From positions 1 through 44,527 of the forward strand of contig NZ_JABXKQ010000119.1 of NCBI RefSeq assembly GCF_017114945.1: a DNA stretch of 44,527 nucleotides, written 5' to 3'. A model generated the notes under the pieces. The model had not been told where the DNA came from and made no database searches. It was given only the letters and a program-made list of their open reading frames with translations. Below, one piece after another: positions 1 through 7,549 of the stretch. The translations under genes and the position numbers were made by a program. Source of the stretch: Nostoc sp. JL34 (lineage in GTDB: Bacteria; Cyanobacteriota; Cyanobacteriia; Cyanobacteriales; Nostocaceae). The stretch's first letter is position 1, and each line of letters begins with the position of its first letter.

Positions 1-2
1 AA

Positions 3-281
3 GGTAATGCCATAGGTCTAGCTGCCTATAAAGCAGGGCTGCCAGTGAGATGGAGCCAGATGTCAGGCATTTCCTTTTTCAATAACAAAACCGAACTGAT
101 TAAAATTCAAAAGGGACAGTCAAACATGGATAAAATGTTGACTTATTTTGAAGAACACGAAAGAATTGCACATCCTAAACGCTCTATCCTGGCTAAAATT
201 GTCTTTAAACTTAGCAAAGCTATAATGCATCTTTATAGAGCAATAAAGTACAGAGTTGAATGGCACGAAAAAAAGTTCTAA
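3..281 (+). CDS. C-terminal fragment of an unidentified protein (truncated by window edge)
   Basis: The frame is open from base 3 to a TAA at 279-281 with no stop, so this is the 3' end of a gene that begins outside the window. The visible 92 residues start GNAIGLAAYKAGLPVRW and end in a basic, helical tail (KYRVEWHEKKF). A GTG at 45 or ATG at 126 could start a shorter protein, but the continuous upstream frame argues for truncation. I do not recognise the family. The AYKAGLPVRW stretch is loosely like the end of a glycosyltransferase domain, but that is a guess. The next gene is convergent. Confidence 0.5.
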   Translation, partial: GNAIGLAAYKAGLPVRWSQMSGISFFNNKTELIKIQKGQSNMDKMLTYFEEHERIAHPKRSILAKIVFKLSKAIMHLYRAIKYRVEWHEKKF

Positions 282-468
282 ACTATGCAGAATAAGCAAA
301 CTGCAGAATTGAAAATGTGACTGTGTGTAGTGTTTAAACTGATGGTTTCATCTAATAACTCCAACTTCTGGTATTACTGGGAGTTCTGCTTCTGAAGCTA
401 ATGGAGCAAGCGTCAAACTAAATAGTCCCATCCAAGCCCAGCCCACCCATTTTCCGGTGCAGCGGCTT

Positions 469-1923
469 CTAGCGATCGCCTTCGCGGAAAGTGACAGAAG
501 AGGGATATGTAGGTAAACTAATTGTAAACATACTCCCTTCCCCTAATTTGGATTGCACAGTGACACTACCACCCATACCTTCTACAAGTGTCTTGACAAT
601 CGATAAACCCAAACCACAACCCCCAGTAGTATGAGAGCGAGATTCATCTACACGGTAAAATCTCTCAAATATCCGTGCTTGCTGTTGCAAGGGAATGCCA
701 TAACCTTTGTCACAAACTTGAATAATTGCTTTATCTTGAAGCTGATTTAACTTAAAAATTATGGGTGTATCCGCTTCAGAATACTTGACAGCATTATCAA
801 TTAAATTTAATAAAACTTGTTTCAGACGACTGTAATCTGCTTTGATCTCAACTGGGTAAATTTTCGACTCGATCGTAATTGTGCGATCGCTATATTTTTC
901 TGCCATCATTACAACTTCTTCAACCAAGTCATTCAGCACATAAGATTTCATTTGAAAGTATAAGTAACCGCTATCTGCTCGTGCTAAATCAAGTAAATCT
1001 TGTAGCAAGCGAATAGTACGTTCAGCTTCAGATGCAGCAGTTTCTAAAGCTTCTTGTTGGGTTGGGGTTAAGTTATTCTGCCTTCGCAAGACGCTTTGCA
1101 AATAACCATGTACAATTGTCAAAGGTGTACGTAATTCGTGAGAAACATTACTCACAAATTCTCGCTCTTGCTCCCAAGATTGGGAGAGTCGTGATAACAA
1201 CATGGTTAAAGTTTGAGCTAATTCTTTAACTTCACTGGGTGCATTATCAAGATATAGCTGCGCTTGTCCTAAATCTTCAGCGGAAATTACAGAAGCCATT
1301 TGATTTAACTGGCGCAGAGGTTGCAGAGAACGCTTAATATAAAATGCGATCACAGCAGTTAAAACAATAATTGCCAAAACACTAGTAATCCCTAAACTCT
1401 GCACCATTAGCACAAACATTCTCTGTTCGCGGGTTATATCCTTGACTACAAATAACTCACCCAGTAACTTACCCTGCACTTGCACAGAACTACCACATAA
1501 AACAAAGTAGCTTTGGTTTACTTTGTAAACTTGTGGTTTAATCGGCATCTTAGTCAGAGACATTAACTCAGCTACCGTAGTATCAGATAATAAATCCAGA
1601 GTGGCAGACTTTACTAAAATTTTATTATCAGGATTTTTTAGCCATAATAATGTGTTAGTATTTGCCAAATTATTAATAGCCTTTTGCAATCCAGTTTCAG
1701 ATTTCATCATTTCACTATAAATTTGCACATCTTGCGGCAAGCGCTTGGCAATTTGTTCTATATTATATTTATGACTATCAACTAAAATTTGCTGCATTTT
1801 CCAACTAGTCCATGTAGCGAGGCTACTTAATACTAAAGCTGAAAATGATGCAATACCAACTGTAAGGCGTGACTGTAAGGAAAATGGGTCTAGATTTATC
1901 CAAATTTTTATAATTTGCTTCAC
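469..1923 (-). CDS. Membrane sensor histidine kinase (HAMP-HisKA-HATPase), orphan
   Basis: A 484-residue class I sensor kinase that should autophosphorylate and pass phosphate to an unlinked response regulator. A first membrane segment lies near residues 20-45 and a second near 175-200, enclosing a periplasmic sensor region of about 130 residues with no recognised fold. A HAMP-like linker follows (RSLQPLRQL). The H-box SHELRTP carries the phospho-acceptor His262. The catalytic domain shows the N-box LLNLIDNAVKYSE, G1 box DKGYGIP, F-box FERFYR and G2 box GCGLGLSIV, so it looks active. No response regulator is adjacent, and a 657-base spacer lies upstream. The architecture resembles cyanobacterial kinases of the RppB/NrsS type, but the ligand cannot be told from sequence. 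Confidence 0.9.
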   Translation of the reverse strand: MKQIIKIWINLDPFSLQSRLTVGIASFSALVLSSLATWTSWKMQQILVDSHKYNIEQIAKRLPQDVQIYSEMMKSETGLQKAINNLANTNTLLWLKNPDNKILVKSATLDLLSDTTVAELMSLTKMPIKPQVYKVNQSYFVLCGSSVQVQGKLLGELFVVKDITREQRMFVLMVQSLGITSVLAIIVLTAVIAFYIKRSLQPLRQLNQMASVISAEDLGQAQLYLDNAPSEVKELAQTLTMLLSRLSQSWEQEREFVSNVSHELRTPLTIVHGYLQSVLRRQNNLTPTQQEALETAASEAERTIRLLQDLLDLARADSGYLYFQMKSYVLNDLVEEVVMMAEKYSDRTITIESKIYPVEIKADYSRLKQVLLNLIDNAVKYSEADTPIIFKLNQLQDKAIIQVCDKGYGIPLQQQARIFERFYRVDESRSHTTGGCGLGLSIVKTLVEGMGGSVTVQSKLGEGSMFTISLPTYPSSVTFREGDR

Positions 1924-2580
1924 TGTTTTGGTTGTACTTAAGGTGTTTAATAAGGCTTTATAAATAAAATCAAACTGCTAAATGTAAAATTACTGTCAAC
2001 CGCTACATCTTTAGTTATAGCTGATTTTAACTGACCTCTATTGCATACCTACAGTGAAAAGCGCAGCTATTCCAAAAATATTGCTAAATATTTTTATTTC
2101 ATCGTCCTCTCAACTCTACAAATCTTTATTTAATAATCTAAATGCATTTGCTAGCAATTAAATTAATTTTTGCTGAGAATTACTTTAGAATCTCTAAGAA
2201 TATCTGCTTAACTTTCTATTGTTGTTTGAAAGTAGGGGCTAAAAGTAAATATTGCTCTTTGAAAAAGATAGTGTATTTGTATATAAAAATAGTAGGATTC
2301 AATTTATTTCAATATCCTTGATGTTAGTGATATTTTGCCCCGAAAGATTCCCCAAGCCTTCTTAAAAAGGAGACTTAATTAGAGGTTAGAGAGGATCAAG
2401 TTTGCATGTTCTTATGCTAGAGCGATCGCGTCTTTATCCTCCTCTATTTCTGGTTCTTGATACTGTGCTTCATATTCACCAATTTGAATGAAACTTTTGT
2501 AAAGACTCAATTAGGATGAAATTCACCGGAAACCAAACGGGGCCGCGCCAGTTAGAATTACCACCAAATTATTCCCCGCA
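1924..2580. other. 657-base AT-rich intergenic spacer
   Basis: This lies between the start of the sensor kinase and the end of the debranching enzyme, both on the minus strand, so it should hold the kinase promoter. It is AT-rich with one HIP1-like site near 2422. A short open frame at 2516-2716 overlaps the debranching enzyme in antisense and has no recognisable protein character. No convincing RNA gene, terminator or repeat element was seen. Confidence 0.5.
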
Positions 2581-4581
2581 TCAACTCTCCGTAGCCAACC
2601 AAGCACGTAAAACCTCTGCTACTGTCCACGCTTGGGCAATACATCCCCGTGGAGTCATCGCCGCATCACCATCAAAAATTTCGCTGAGATTACCAACACC
2701 GTGTGCAGTGAGATGATTAGCCATTGGTTCCAAAAATTGACGAGCCTGCTCAGGATTTTTGTAGACGCGCAGGTGTGCTAAGACGAATGGCCCCAACAAC
2801 CAACCCCAAACTGTCCCTTGGTGGTAAGCTCCATCACGTTGATACTGATTGCCACCGTATTTACCCTGGTATTGAGGATGATCGGGGGCTAGCGATCGCA
2901 ATCCATGAGAAGTTAAGAGCATTCGCCCGCAAGCTTCCACCACGCCCCTTTGCTGGGCAGGTGTGAGCGGACTTTCTGGTAATGACACAGCAAATATTTG
3001 GTTAGGACGCAACAACCCATCATCACCATCAGGACTGTCTAAAACGTCATAGCAATAACCTGTCTCTTCATTCCAGAAACGAGAAAATCTATACTTTGCC
3101 CGATCTGCCATTGCCTCATACTCTTGGTGTGGTTTACCAAGCTGACGGGCAAACTTTGCCATTGTCCGTAAAGCATTATACCAGAGGGCATTAACTTCAA
3201 TCGGTTTGCCAATTCGGGGCGTAACTACCCAATCGTCAACTTTGGCATCCATCCAGGTCAGTTGCACACCTGCAACACCTGCATAAAGTAAGCCATCGGC
3301 TGCATCAAGATGGATGTTGTAGCGTGTACCGCGACAGTGCCAATTAATAATGTCTGCAAGTATTGGAAAGAGTTCATCAAGCAAATTATCATCGTCCGTA
3401 GCGCTGTAGTAGGCGCGGACTGCTTCAAAGTACCAGAGAGTGGCATCGACTGTATTATATTCTGGTTGCTCACCCGCATCGGGAAAGCGATTAGGTAACA
3501 TTCCTTGGTCTACGTATCTGGCAAAGGTGCGAAGAATTGAGCGTGCTACCTCTGGGCGACCAGTGGAAATTGTCAAACCAGGTAGACTAATCATGGTGTC
3601 GCGTCCCCAGTCGCTAAACCAGTGATAACCAGCGATGATGGTTTTACCGTTGGGGTCTTCTGGTAATGAGCGATCAACAATAAACTGGTCAGCAGCTAGT
3701 ACTAGGTGGTTGATCCAGCTAGGTGATTCATTAATGTTGAGGGGTAGATTAGTTTTCCAAAATCCTGTTAACTTCTGCTCTTGAGCGCGACGTAATTTAA
3801 GTGCAGCTTCGCCATTAAGATTTGGTTGTTTTTCTGTGCTGGCTACAAAGGCGATCGCTTCCCCAGGATTTAGTGTAACTTCAAAGGTGGCTGCGTGGAG
3901 GTGGTCTTCTTTATCGCTCAATCCTCGATAGCGTTCAACTGCCAAATCAAAGCCATAATACCAATTGTGAATAATAGATGCACTACCGTGTAGTTTACCG
4001 CCGTAGGCATCGCTCAACAGATACAGTGGTACAGCACCCGCATAAGCAGTTACACGAATTCCCTGTTCCACCTCCTCAACAGACATTTGCCAACCGTTGC
4101 TTTGAGTGTCGCTGTGGTAATCGCGGTAGTTGACTATTGCTTTAAGCGTCAACTTTAGCGGTTGGGTGCCACGACGCAAAGTATATTGGACATAAGTTGT
4201 GTTAGCACCTTGTTGCATCCACACCCGTTTTTCTAATAAGGCATCAGCAACAGCAAAACGCCATACAGGAATTGTACCTTCTAGAGAAAAACGTTCAATA
4301 TGCTGATAACCGTGGGGACTGACAGTACCATCTGCCCAACGATTCGTGTCTAGAGAATAAGAGCGATCGCTATACAATACAGTTTCATCTAGTTTTGCCA
4401 GCATTAAGGTACGATCCAGAGGTGGTTTCAATGCTGCTACTAATAGTCCGTGATAGCGGCGAGTCAATAAACCAGCCACAGTCCCAGAGGCATAACCACC
4501 AATACCGTTAGTAACTAACCACTCGCGCGATTCTGCAATGTCAAGATTGCCGCAGATTTCCCGCCCAAATTCTATACACAT
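2581..4581 (-). CDS. Amylo-alpha-1,6-glucosidase (glycogen debranching enzyme, GH133-like)
   Basis: A 666-residue cytoplasmic enzyme predicted to hydrolyse alpha-1,6 branch points of glycogen or limit dextrins. The N-terminal domain opens with the hallmark WLVTNGIGGYASGT followed by RRYHGLLVA. The C-terminal (alpha/alpha)6-type catalytic domain shows HWFSDWGRDTMISLPG around residues 320-335, with the acidic FPDAGEQPEYNTVDATLW region after it, and YHQGTVWGWLLGPF near 605. The length is normal for the bacterial/archaeal single-activity GDE. Residues 191-198 (DAYGGKLH) are encoded by a dispersed repeat also found in the nuclease gene at 5659; see findings. No glg genes are adjacent. The start is ATG at 4581, giving the conserved N-terminus. 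Confidence 0.9.
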   Translation of the reverse strand: MCIEFGREICGNLDIAESREWLVTNGIGGYASGTVAGLLTRRYHGLLVAALKPPLDRTLMLAKLDETVLYSDRSYSLDTNRWADGTVSPHGYQHIERFSLEGTIPVWRFAVADALLEKRVWMQQGANTTYVQYTLRRGTQPLKLTLKAIVNYRDYHSDTQSNGWQMSVEEVEQGIRVTAYAGAVPLYLLSDAYGGKLHGSASIIHNWYYGFDLAVERYRGLSDKEDHLHAATFEVTLNPGEAIAFVASTEKQPNLNGEAALKLRRAQEQKLTGFWKTNLPLNINESPSWINHLVLAADQFIVDRSLPEDPNGKTIIAGYHWFSDWGRDTMISLPGLTISTGRPEVARSILRTFARYVDQGMLPNRFPDAGEQPEYNTVDATLWYFEAVRAYYSATDDDNLLDELFPILADIINWHCRGTRYNIHLDAADGLLYAGVAGVQLTWMDAKVDDWVVTPRIGKPIEVNALWYNALRTMAKFARQLGKPHQEYEAMADRAKYRFSRFWNEETGYCYDVLDSPDGDDGLLRPNQIFAVSLPESPLTPAQQRGVVEACGRMLLTSHGLRSLAPDHPQYQGKYGGNQYQRDGAYHQGTVWGWLLGPFVLAHLRVYKNPEQARQFLEPMANHLTAHGVGNLSEIFDGDAAMTPRGCIAQAWTVAEVLRAWLATES
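3990..4013. repeat. Intragenic dispersed repeat, copy 1 of a 24-bp pair
   Basis: Twenty-four bases ending CCGCCGTAGGCATCGC are identical to 5733-5756 in another gene. In both genes the repeat is read in the same frame and strand, encoding AYGGKL. The CGTAGGCATCGC tail also matches the dispersed palindromic element at 30609-30639. Confidence 0.8.
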
Positions 4582-4629
4582 AAGTTACGTCGCTTTGCTC
4601 TGGATTCAAAATTAACAATCACCATAATG

Positions 4630-4712
4630 CTTTTTTCTCTGCGTTTTGTGTGCCTCTACGGTTTAAAAAGTAATTTATTAAACCACAGAAGCGCAGAGAA
4701 CACGGAAAAAAG
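4630..4712. repeat. Imperfect inverted repeat in a gene spacer
   Basis: Left arm 4630-4664 (CTTTTTTCTCTGCG... CGGTTT) pairs imperfectly with right arm 4680-4712 (AAACCACAGAAGCG... AAAAAAG) around an AT-rich loop of about 15 bases. It lies in the 186-base gap between the acetyltransferase and the debranching enzyme. It resembles the dispersed CTCTGCG/CGCAGAG palindromes common in Nostoc-type genomes, and may also act as a terminator for the acetyltransferase-side or upstream transcripts. Confidence 0.55.
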
Positions 4713-4767
4713 AGGAATTATTATCCAAAAATTTTACCCACTTTGATAGGGCTATTCCTAACTTTTG

Positions 4768-5409
4768 TTAGATTGGAGATTGATCCTCAGTGATTTGAGA
4801 TTCATTTACTAGAGGATTGAGGATGACTTCATTAGCAACACTATCAGGTTTACGGGCACGAATTGCCGGACGCGATCGCCTATAACCTGCTCTTTCAGCT
4901 TTTTGGTGTTCGTAATCAATCAATCTTCCATAATATTCATGCTTGCTTAAATTCATCGACAAGAAAATATGCTGGCGAATATTACCAAAACCTTTGCGGT
5001 TAAAAAACTTTAATGCTGAAGTATTGGTGGGGTCAGTGTCTACCAGCATAAACCGCGCCCCATCTTCAATCATGCGGGCGACAACTTTATCAACCAACTT
5101 GTCTGCAACTCCCCGACGCTGATACTTCGGGCTAACTCCTAGCCATAAAATGTATCCATAAGTCCAGGATGCTTTGGTGATGATGGTTCCCAAAATGAAT
5201 CCTGCTAAATCCCCATCTGTTTCAGCCACAAGACAGTATTCTGGATCGGTGTTGTAAAGTCCAATCACTTCCCATTCGTCCCAGGTACGGTATAAATAAG
5301 GATATAAATCGCTGGTAAATAACCCTTCTCCCAAGTGGTAAACGGGAGCAATATCATCAATTCCTAATTCGCGGACATAAATTGCTTCAGTTTCATCAAA
5401 AGTTGACAT
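4768..5409 (-). CDS. GNAT-family N-acetyltransferase
   Basis: A 213-residue protein with the GNAT fold. Motif A is readable as GVSPKYQRRGVADKLVDKVV (acetyl-CoA pyrophosphate loop RRGVAD), preceded by the beta strand with GDLAGFILGTI, and followed by the motif B region NTSALKFFNRKGFGNIRQHIFL. The substrate is unknown; RimI-like acetylation of a protein N-terminus or a small amine is possible. The tail of about 45 residues after the fold is basic (RSRPAIRARKPDS) and probably disordered. The gene stands alone on the minus strand between the debranching enzyme and the nuclease. Confidence 0.85.
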   Translation of the reverse strand: MSTFDETEAIYVRELGIDDIAPVYHLGEGLFTSDLYPYLYRTWDEWEVIGLYNTDPEYCLVAETDGDLAGFILGTIITKASWTYGYILWLGVSPKYQRRGVADKLVDKVVARMIEDGARFMLVDTDPTNTSALKFFNRKGFGNIRQHIFLSMNLSKHEYYGRLIDYEHQKAERAGYRRSRPAIRARKPDSVANEVILNPLVNESQITEDQSPI

Positions 5410-5658
5410 AAATTTAGAAGTTATGATTTATTTATATAGATGATTACGAAATTTTAGCGATCTCAACAAAACATTTATTTAAGAAGATTTATTGTTATTG
5501 AATGAAAAAAAGGAGTATTTACCGAATCTAGCTCTTTTAATAAAAATGCTTTCAAATGCTTCAGATTTAGAAAAAACACCTTACATGATTTTCTGATTTT
5601 CCACAAGAGTCTACAGATATAAAGAATCTGTTTTAGCAACAAAATCCTGCGGATCAAA

Positions 5659-6477
5659 TCAAAGTGAGACTTCTTGAATACTGTCAAAATTTGGCAATGA
5701 GTCTTTCGCTGCTTCTTCAGTTATTTGTGTGCGTAGTTTACCGCCGTAGGCATCGCAACGTTTGGCAAACTGACAAGAATTACAGGTTTTGCTACCCTCC
5801 ACTACTTGGGGAAACTGCTGGTTATTTTGGTAATTTTCTAACCAATTAGTTAACTGGCTTAATAGTTGATTAAGTCTTTTTGCTGTTTGTGTATGTTGAG
5901 CAGTATTGTAATTAAATTTAATATTTTGTGGTTTTCCTTCCGATTGGACAAACCAATAAGTCATGGAAATATTTTCTGGTAAATAGTCGCTAGTTTCTGC
6001 CAATACATACAGATAAAGCCGTGTTTGCCAGTTGGATTCTAACTTGCGTTTGTTGGGTGGTTTCGGATAAGTTTTCCAGTCGAGAATTTGCGCTTGTTGG
6101 TTATCTGCAATCAATAAATCATAGATAACTGTGAGCAAATAATCCTGAATTTGCAGAGTGCGGTAGTGTTCGCTTTCACGGAAAGTTTGATTATCAGATG
6201 CAGCCGTTAAGATTTCTGGGGCTGCATCGGCAAAACCTAGCATCCAGCTTTGCAGTTGAGCATCTGCTTGCAGGAAACTATCAATTGGCAAACCCATTTC
6301 TCGCTGCTGCATTAGCAAGTGAAAGCGACTACCCAAAGTTAGCCGTTCTTCTTGTTCTGGATTTGAAGGGGAATTGAGTTTTTCTAAGTAGGTATGTTGA
6401 AATTTCCGCGGACAAGTTTCTAGTAAGTTAAGTTGTCCTTGAGACAGTCGCAGTAGTTGAGTGGGAGTTGACAGCAT
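5659..6477 (-). CDS. PD-(D/E)XK nuclease, Cas4/RecB-like with Fe-S cysteines
   Basis: A 272-residue single-domain nuclease of the RecB/Cas4/AddB group. The active-site residues appear complete: His53 in GSRFHLLMQ, Asp120, Asp133-x-Lys135 in LDWKTY, and the QxxxY motif Gln151-Tyr157 region (QTRLYLYV). Four cysteines fit an iron-sulfur cluster: Cys22 (ETCPRKF) at the N-terminus and Cys232, Cys235 and Cys241 (CNSCQFAKRC) near the C-terminus, as in AddB and Cas4. No cas genes or helicase subunit are nearby, so it is a solo enzyme, and a DNA repair or end-processing role is inferred. A dispersed 24-bp repeat encodes the residues right after the last cysteine. Confidence 0.85.
   Translation of the reverse strand: MLSTPTQLLRLSQGQLNLLETCPRKFQHTYLEKLNSPSNPEQEERLTLGSRFHLLMQQREMGLPIDSFLQADAQLQSWMLGFADAAPEILTAASDNQTFRESEHYRTLQIQDYLLTVIYDLLIADNQQAQILDWKTYPKPPNKRKLESNWQTRLYLYVLAETSDYLPENISMTYWFVQSEGKPQNIKFNYNTAQHTQTAKRLNQLLSQLTNWLENYQNNQQFPQVVEGSKTCNSCQFAKRCDAYGGKLRTQITEEAAKDSLPNFDSIQEVSL
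5733..5756. repeat. Intragenic dispersed repeat, copy 2 of a 24-bp pair
   Basis: Identical to 3990-4013 over 24 bases and read in frame as DAYGGKL immediately after the last Fe-S cysteine of the nuclease. The placement just outside the conserved cluster suggests a tolerated insertion. Confidence 0.8.
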
Positions 6478-6943
6478 TCTTCTATTTTAGAAGTAAATTA
6501 TAATCTGCAACTCACCTTTGGCAGTAAAGACATACCTGCGCTGGCGAATGGAATTCGCAGCTATACAGACAAAACCCATCTCCGTGGGTTTCAAATTCTT
6601 TAAGTCCGCGTAGCCGCGATTTCTAATCGCCTGGTATATTTGCTATTTTAACTCGTCCTGATCTACGTCATCCTAGCGATCAAAATGTTTACTCTTGAGA
6701 CTTGATTGAACCAAAGCTATAAGTCATAGCTATGCCGGATGATTAGCTTTGTTAACGATCGCCAAAGAAATTGACCCCTGCCTATCACTTGCCCGTAGCC
6801 AGCCCACAGGTAACTTATGCAGCTTCCGCCTTTACCAAGCATCTTGCAGGATCACAGAGAATTCTGACAATTGAACCTTAAGCACTTGGCTAAAAAGGCT
6901 CAATTTGATATTGTTGAGCAACATATCAAATTGATATATCAGA
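6478..6943. other. 466-base spacer with clustered palindromes
   Basis: A divergent intergenic region between the nuclease and the PadR gene. Within 6541-6631 there are three short hairpins: GCGAAT-gga-ATTCGC (6544-6558), AAACCCA-6 nt-TGGGTTT (6572-6591), and GCGATT-tct-AATCGC a little further on. Such clusters are typical of Nostoc dispersed palindromic repeats. The right end holds the PadR operator-like palindromes listed separately. No gene was seen. Confidence 0.6.
6904..6941. promoter_or_regulatory. Candidate PadR operator: two adjacent palindromes abutting the start codon
   Basis: The first palindrome is TTTGATA at 6904-6910 and TATCAAA at 6924-6930, around an inner perfect TGTTG-ag-CAACA (6912-6923) with one bulged base. 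The second is the perfect TGATATATCA at 6932-6941. Both share the TTGATAT/ATATCAA half-site. They end three bases before the PadR ATG, leaving no room for a usual ribosome-binding site, so repressor binding would cover the promoter and start. Auto-repression is inferred from the PadR family. Confidence 0.6.
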
Positions 6944-7495
6944 ATGCTGAAGTTGGCAGTATTAGGTTTATTACAGCGAGAACCATTAAACGGTTATCGG
7001 CTCAAACAGCAACTAGAGATGTTTATGAGTTGTAGTATTTGTGTCAACTATGGTGCGATTTATCCTCTTCTGAAGCGCATGGAAGAACAAGGTGAAGTGA
7101 TTTTATGTGCAGAACAAGTAGAAGAAGGTGGACATTGTAGAAAAGTATATGAGATTACACCCCTCGGCAAAAACACTTGGTATCAAGAGATGTTGGCATA
7201 TCCTCATGAAAGCTGGGTAAATGCGCGATCGCGATTCCTAATCAAATTTTTTTTCTTTAGCCATTTATTACCCAAAGAACGAGTGCAGTTAATTGAACAT
7301 CGATTAATGTCATGTCAGTTACGCCTTGCAGAGAAAAAAGCAGTTGAAATTACTGATGATTTATATCAAGCGAAAGTGCAAAGGCGGGCATTTGAAGTCA
7401 TCAAATCGGAGATTGAGTGGCTAGTTGAGCAACTCCAAATAGAACAACTGCAATTAGCTCAAACGCCAGCCTCAATCAAGAGTGCTGAGTACTGA
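6944..7495 (+). CDS. PadR-family transcriptional regulator
   Basis: A 183-residue protein. The N-terminal winged helix is typical of PadR: LAVLGLLQREPLNGYRLKQQLE at residues 4-25, then YGAIYPLLKRMEEQGEV and a wing with RKVYEITPLGK. The remaining about 100 residues are helical (Vir_C-like), used for dimerisation and ligand response. It lies 54 bases upstream of the RND pump on the same strand and is probably its local repressor, releasing on binding a pump substrate. No Shine-Dalgarno sequence precedes the ATG, because the operator-like palindromes occupy that place. Confidence 0.88.
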   Translation: MLKLAVLGLLQREPLNGYRLKQQLEMFMSCSICVNYGAIYPLLKRMEEQGEVILCAEQVEEGGHCRKVYEITPLGKNTWYQEMLAYPHESWVNARSRFLIKFFFFSHLLPKERVQLIEHRLMSCQLRLAEKKAVEITDDLYQAKVQRRAFEVIKSEIEWLVEQLQIEQLQLAQTPASIKSAEY

Positions 7496-7549
7496 GTGAT
7501 GAGTAAAACAGCCATAACACCAAAAACTTTTGAAGTATCCTAACTAACT

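Noticed and set aside
2516..2716. 66-codon frame at the end of the debranching enzyme
   Set aside because: Mostly antisense to the conserved C-terminus of that gene.
5475..5687. 70-codon frame overlapping the nuclease 3' end
   Set aside because: AT-rich, Leu/Lys-biased noise in another frame of the same strand; no start signal.
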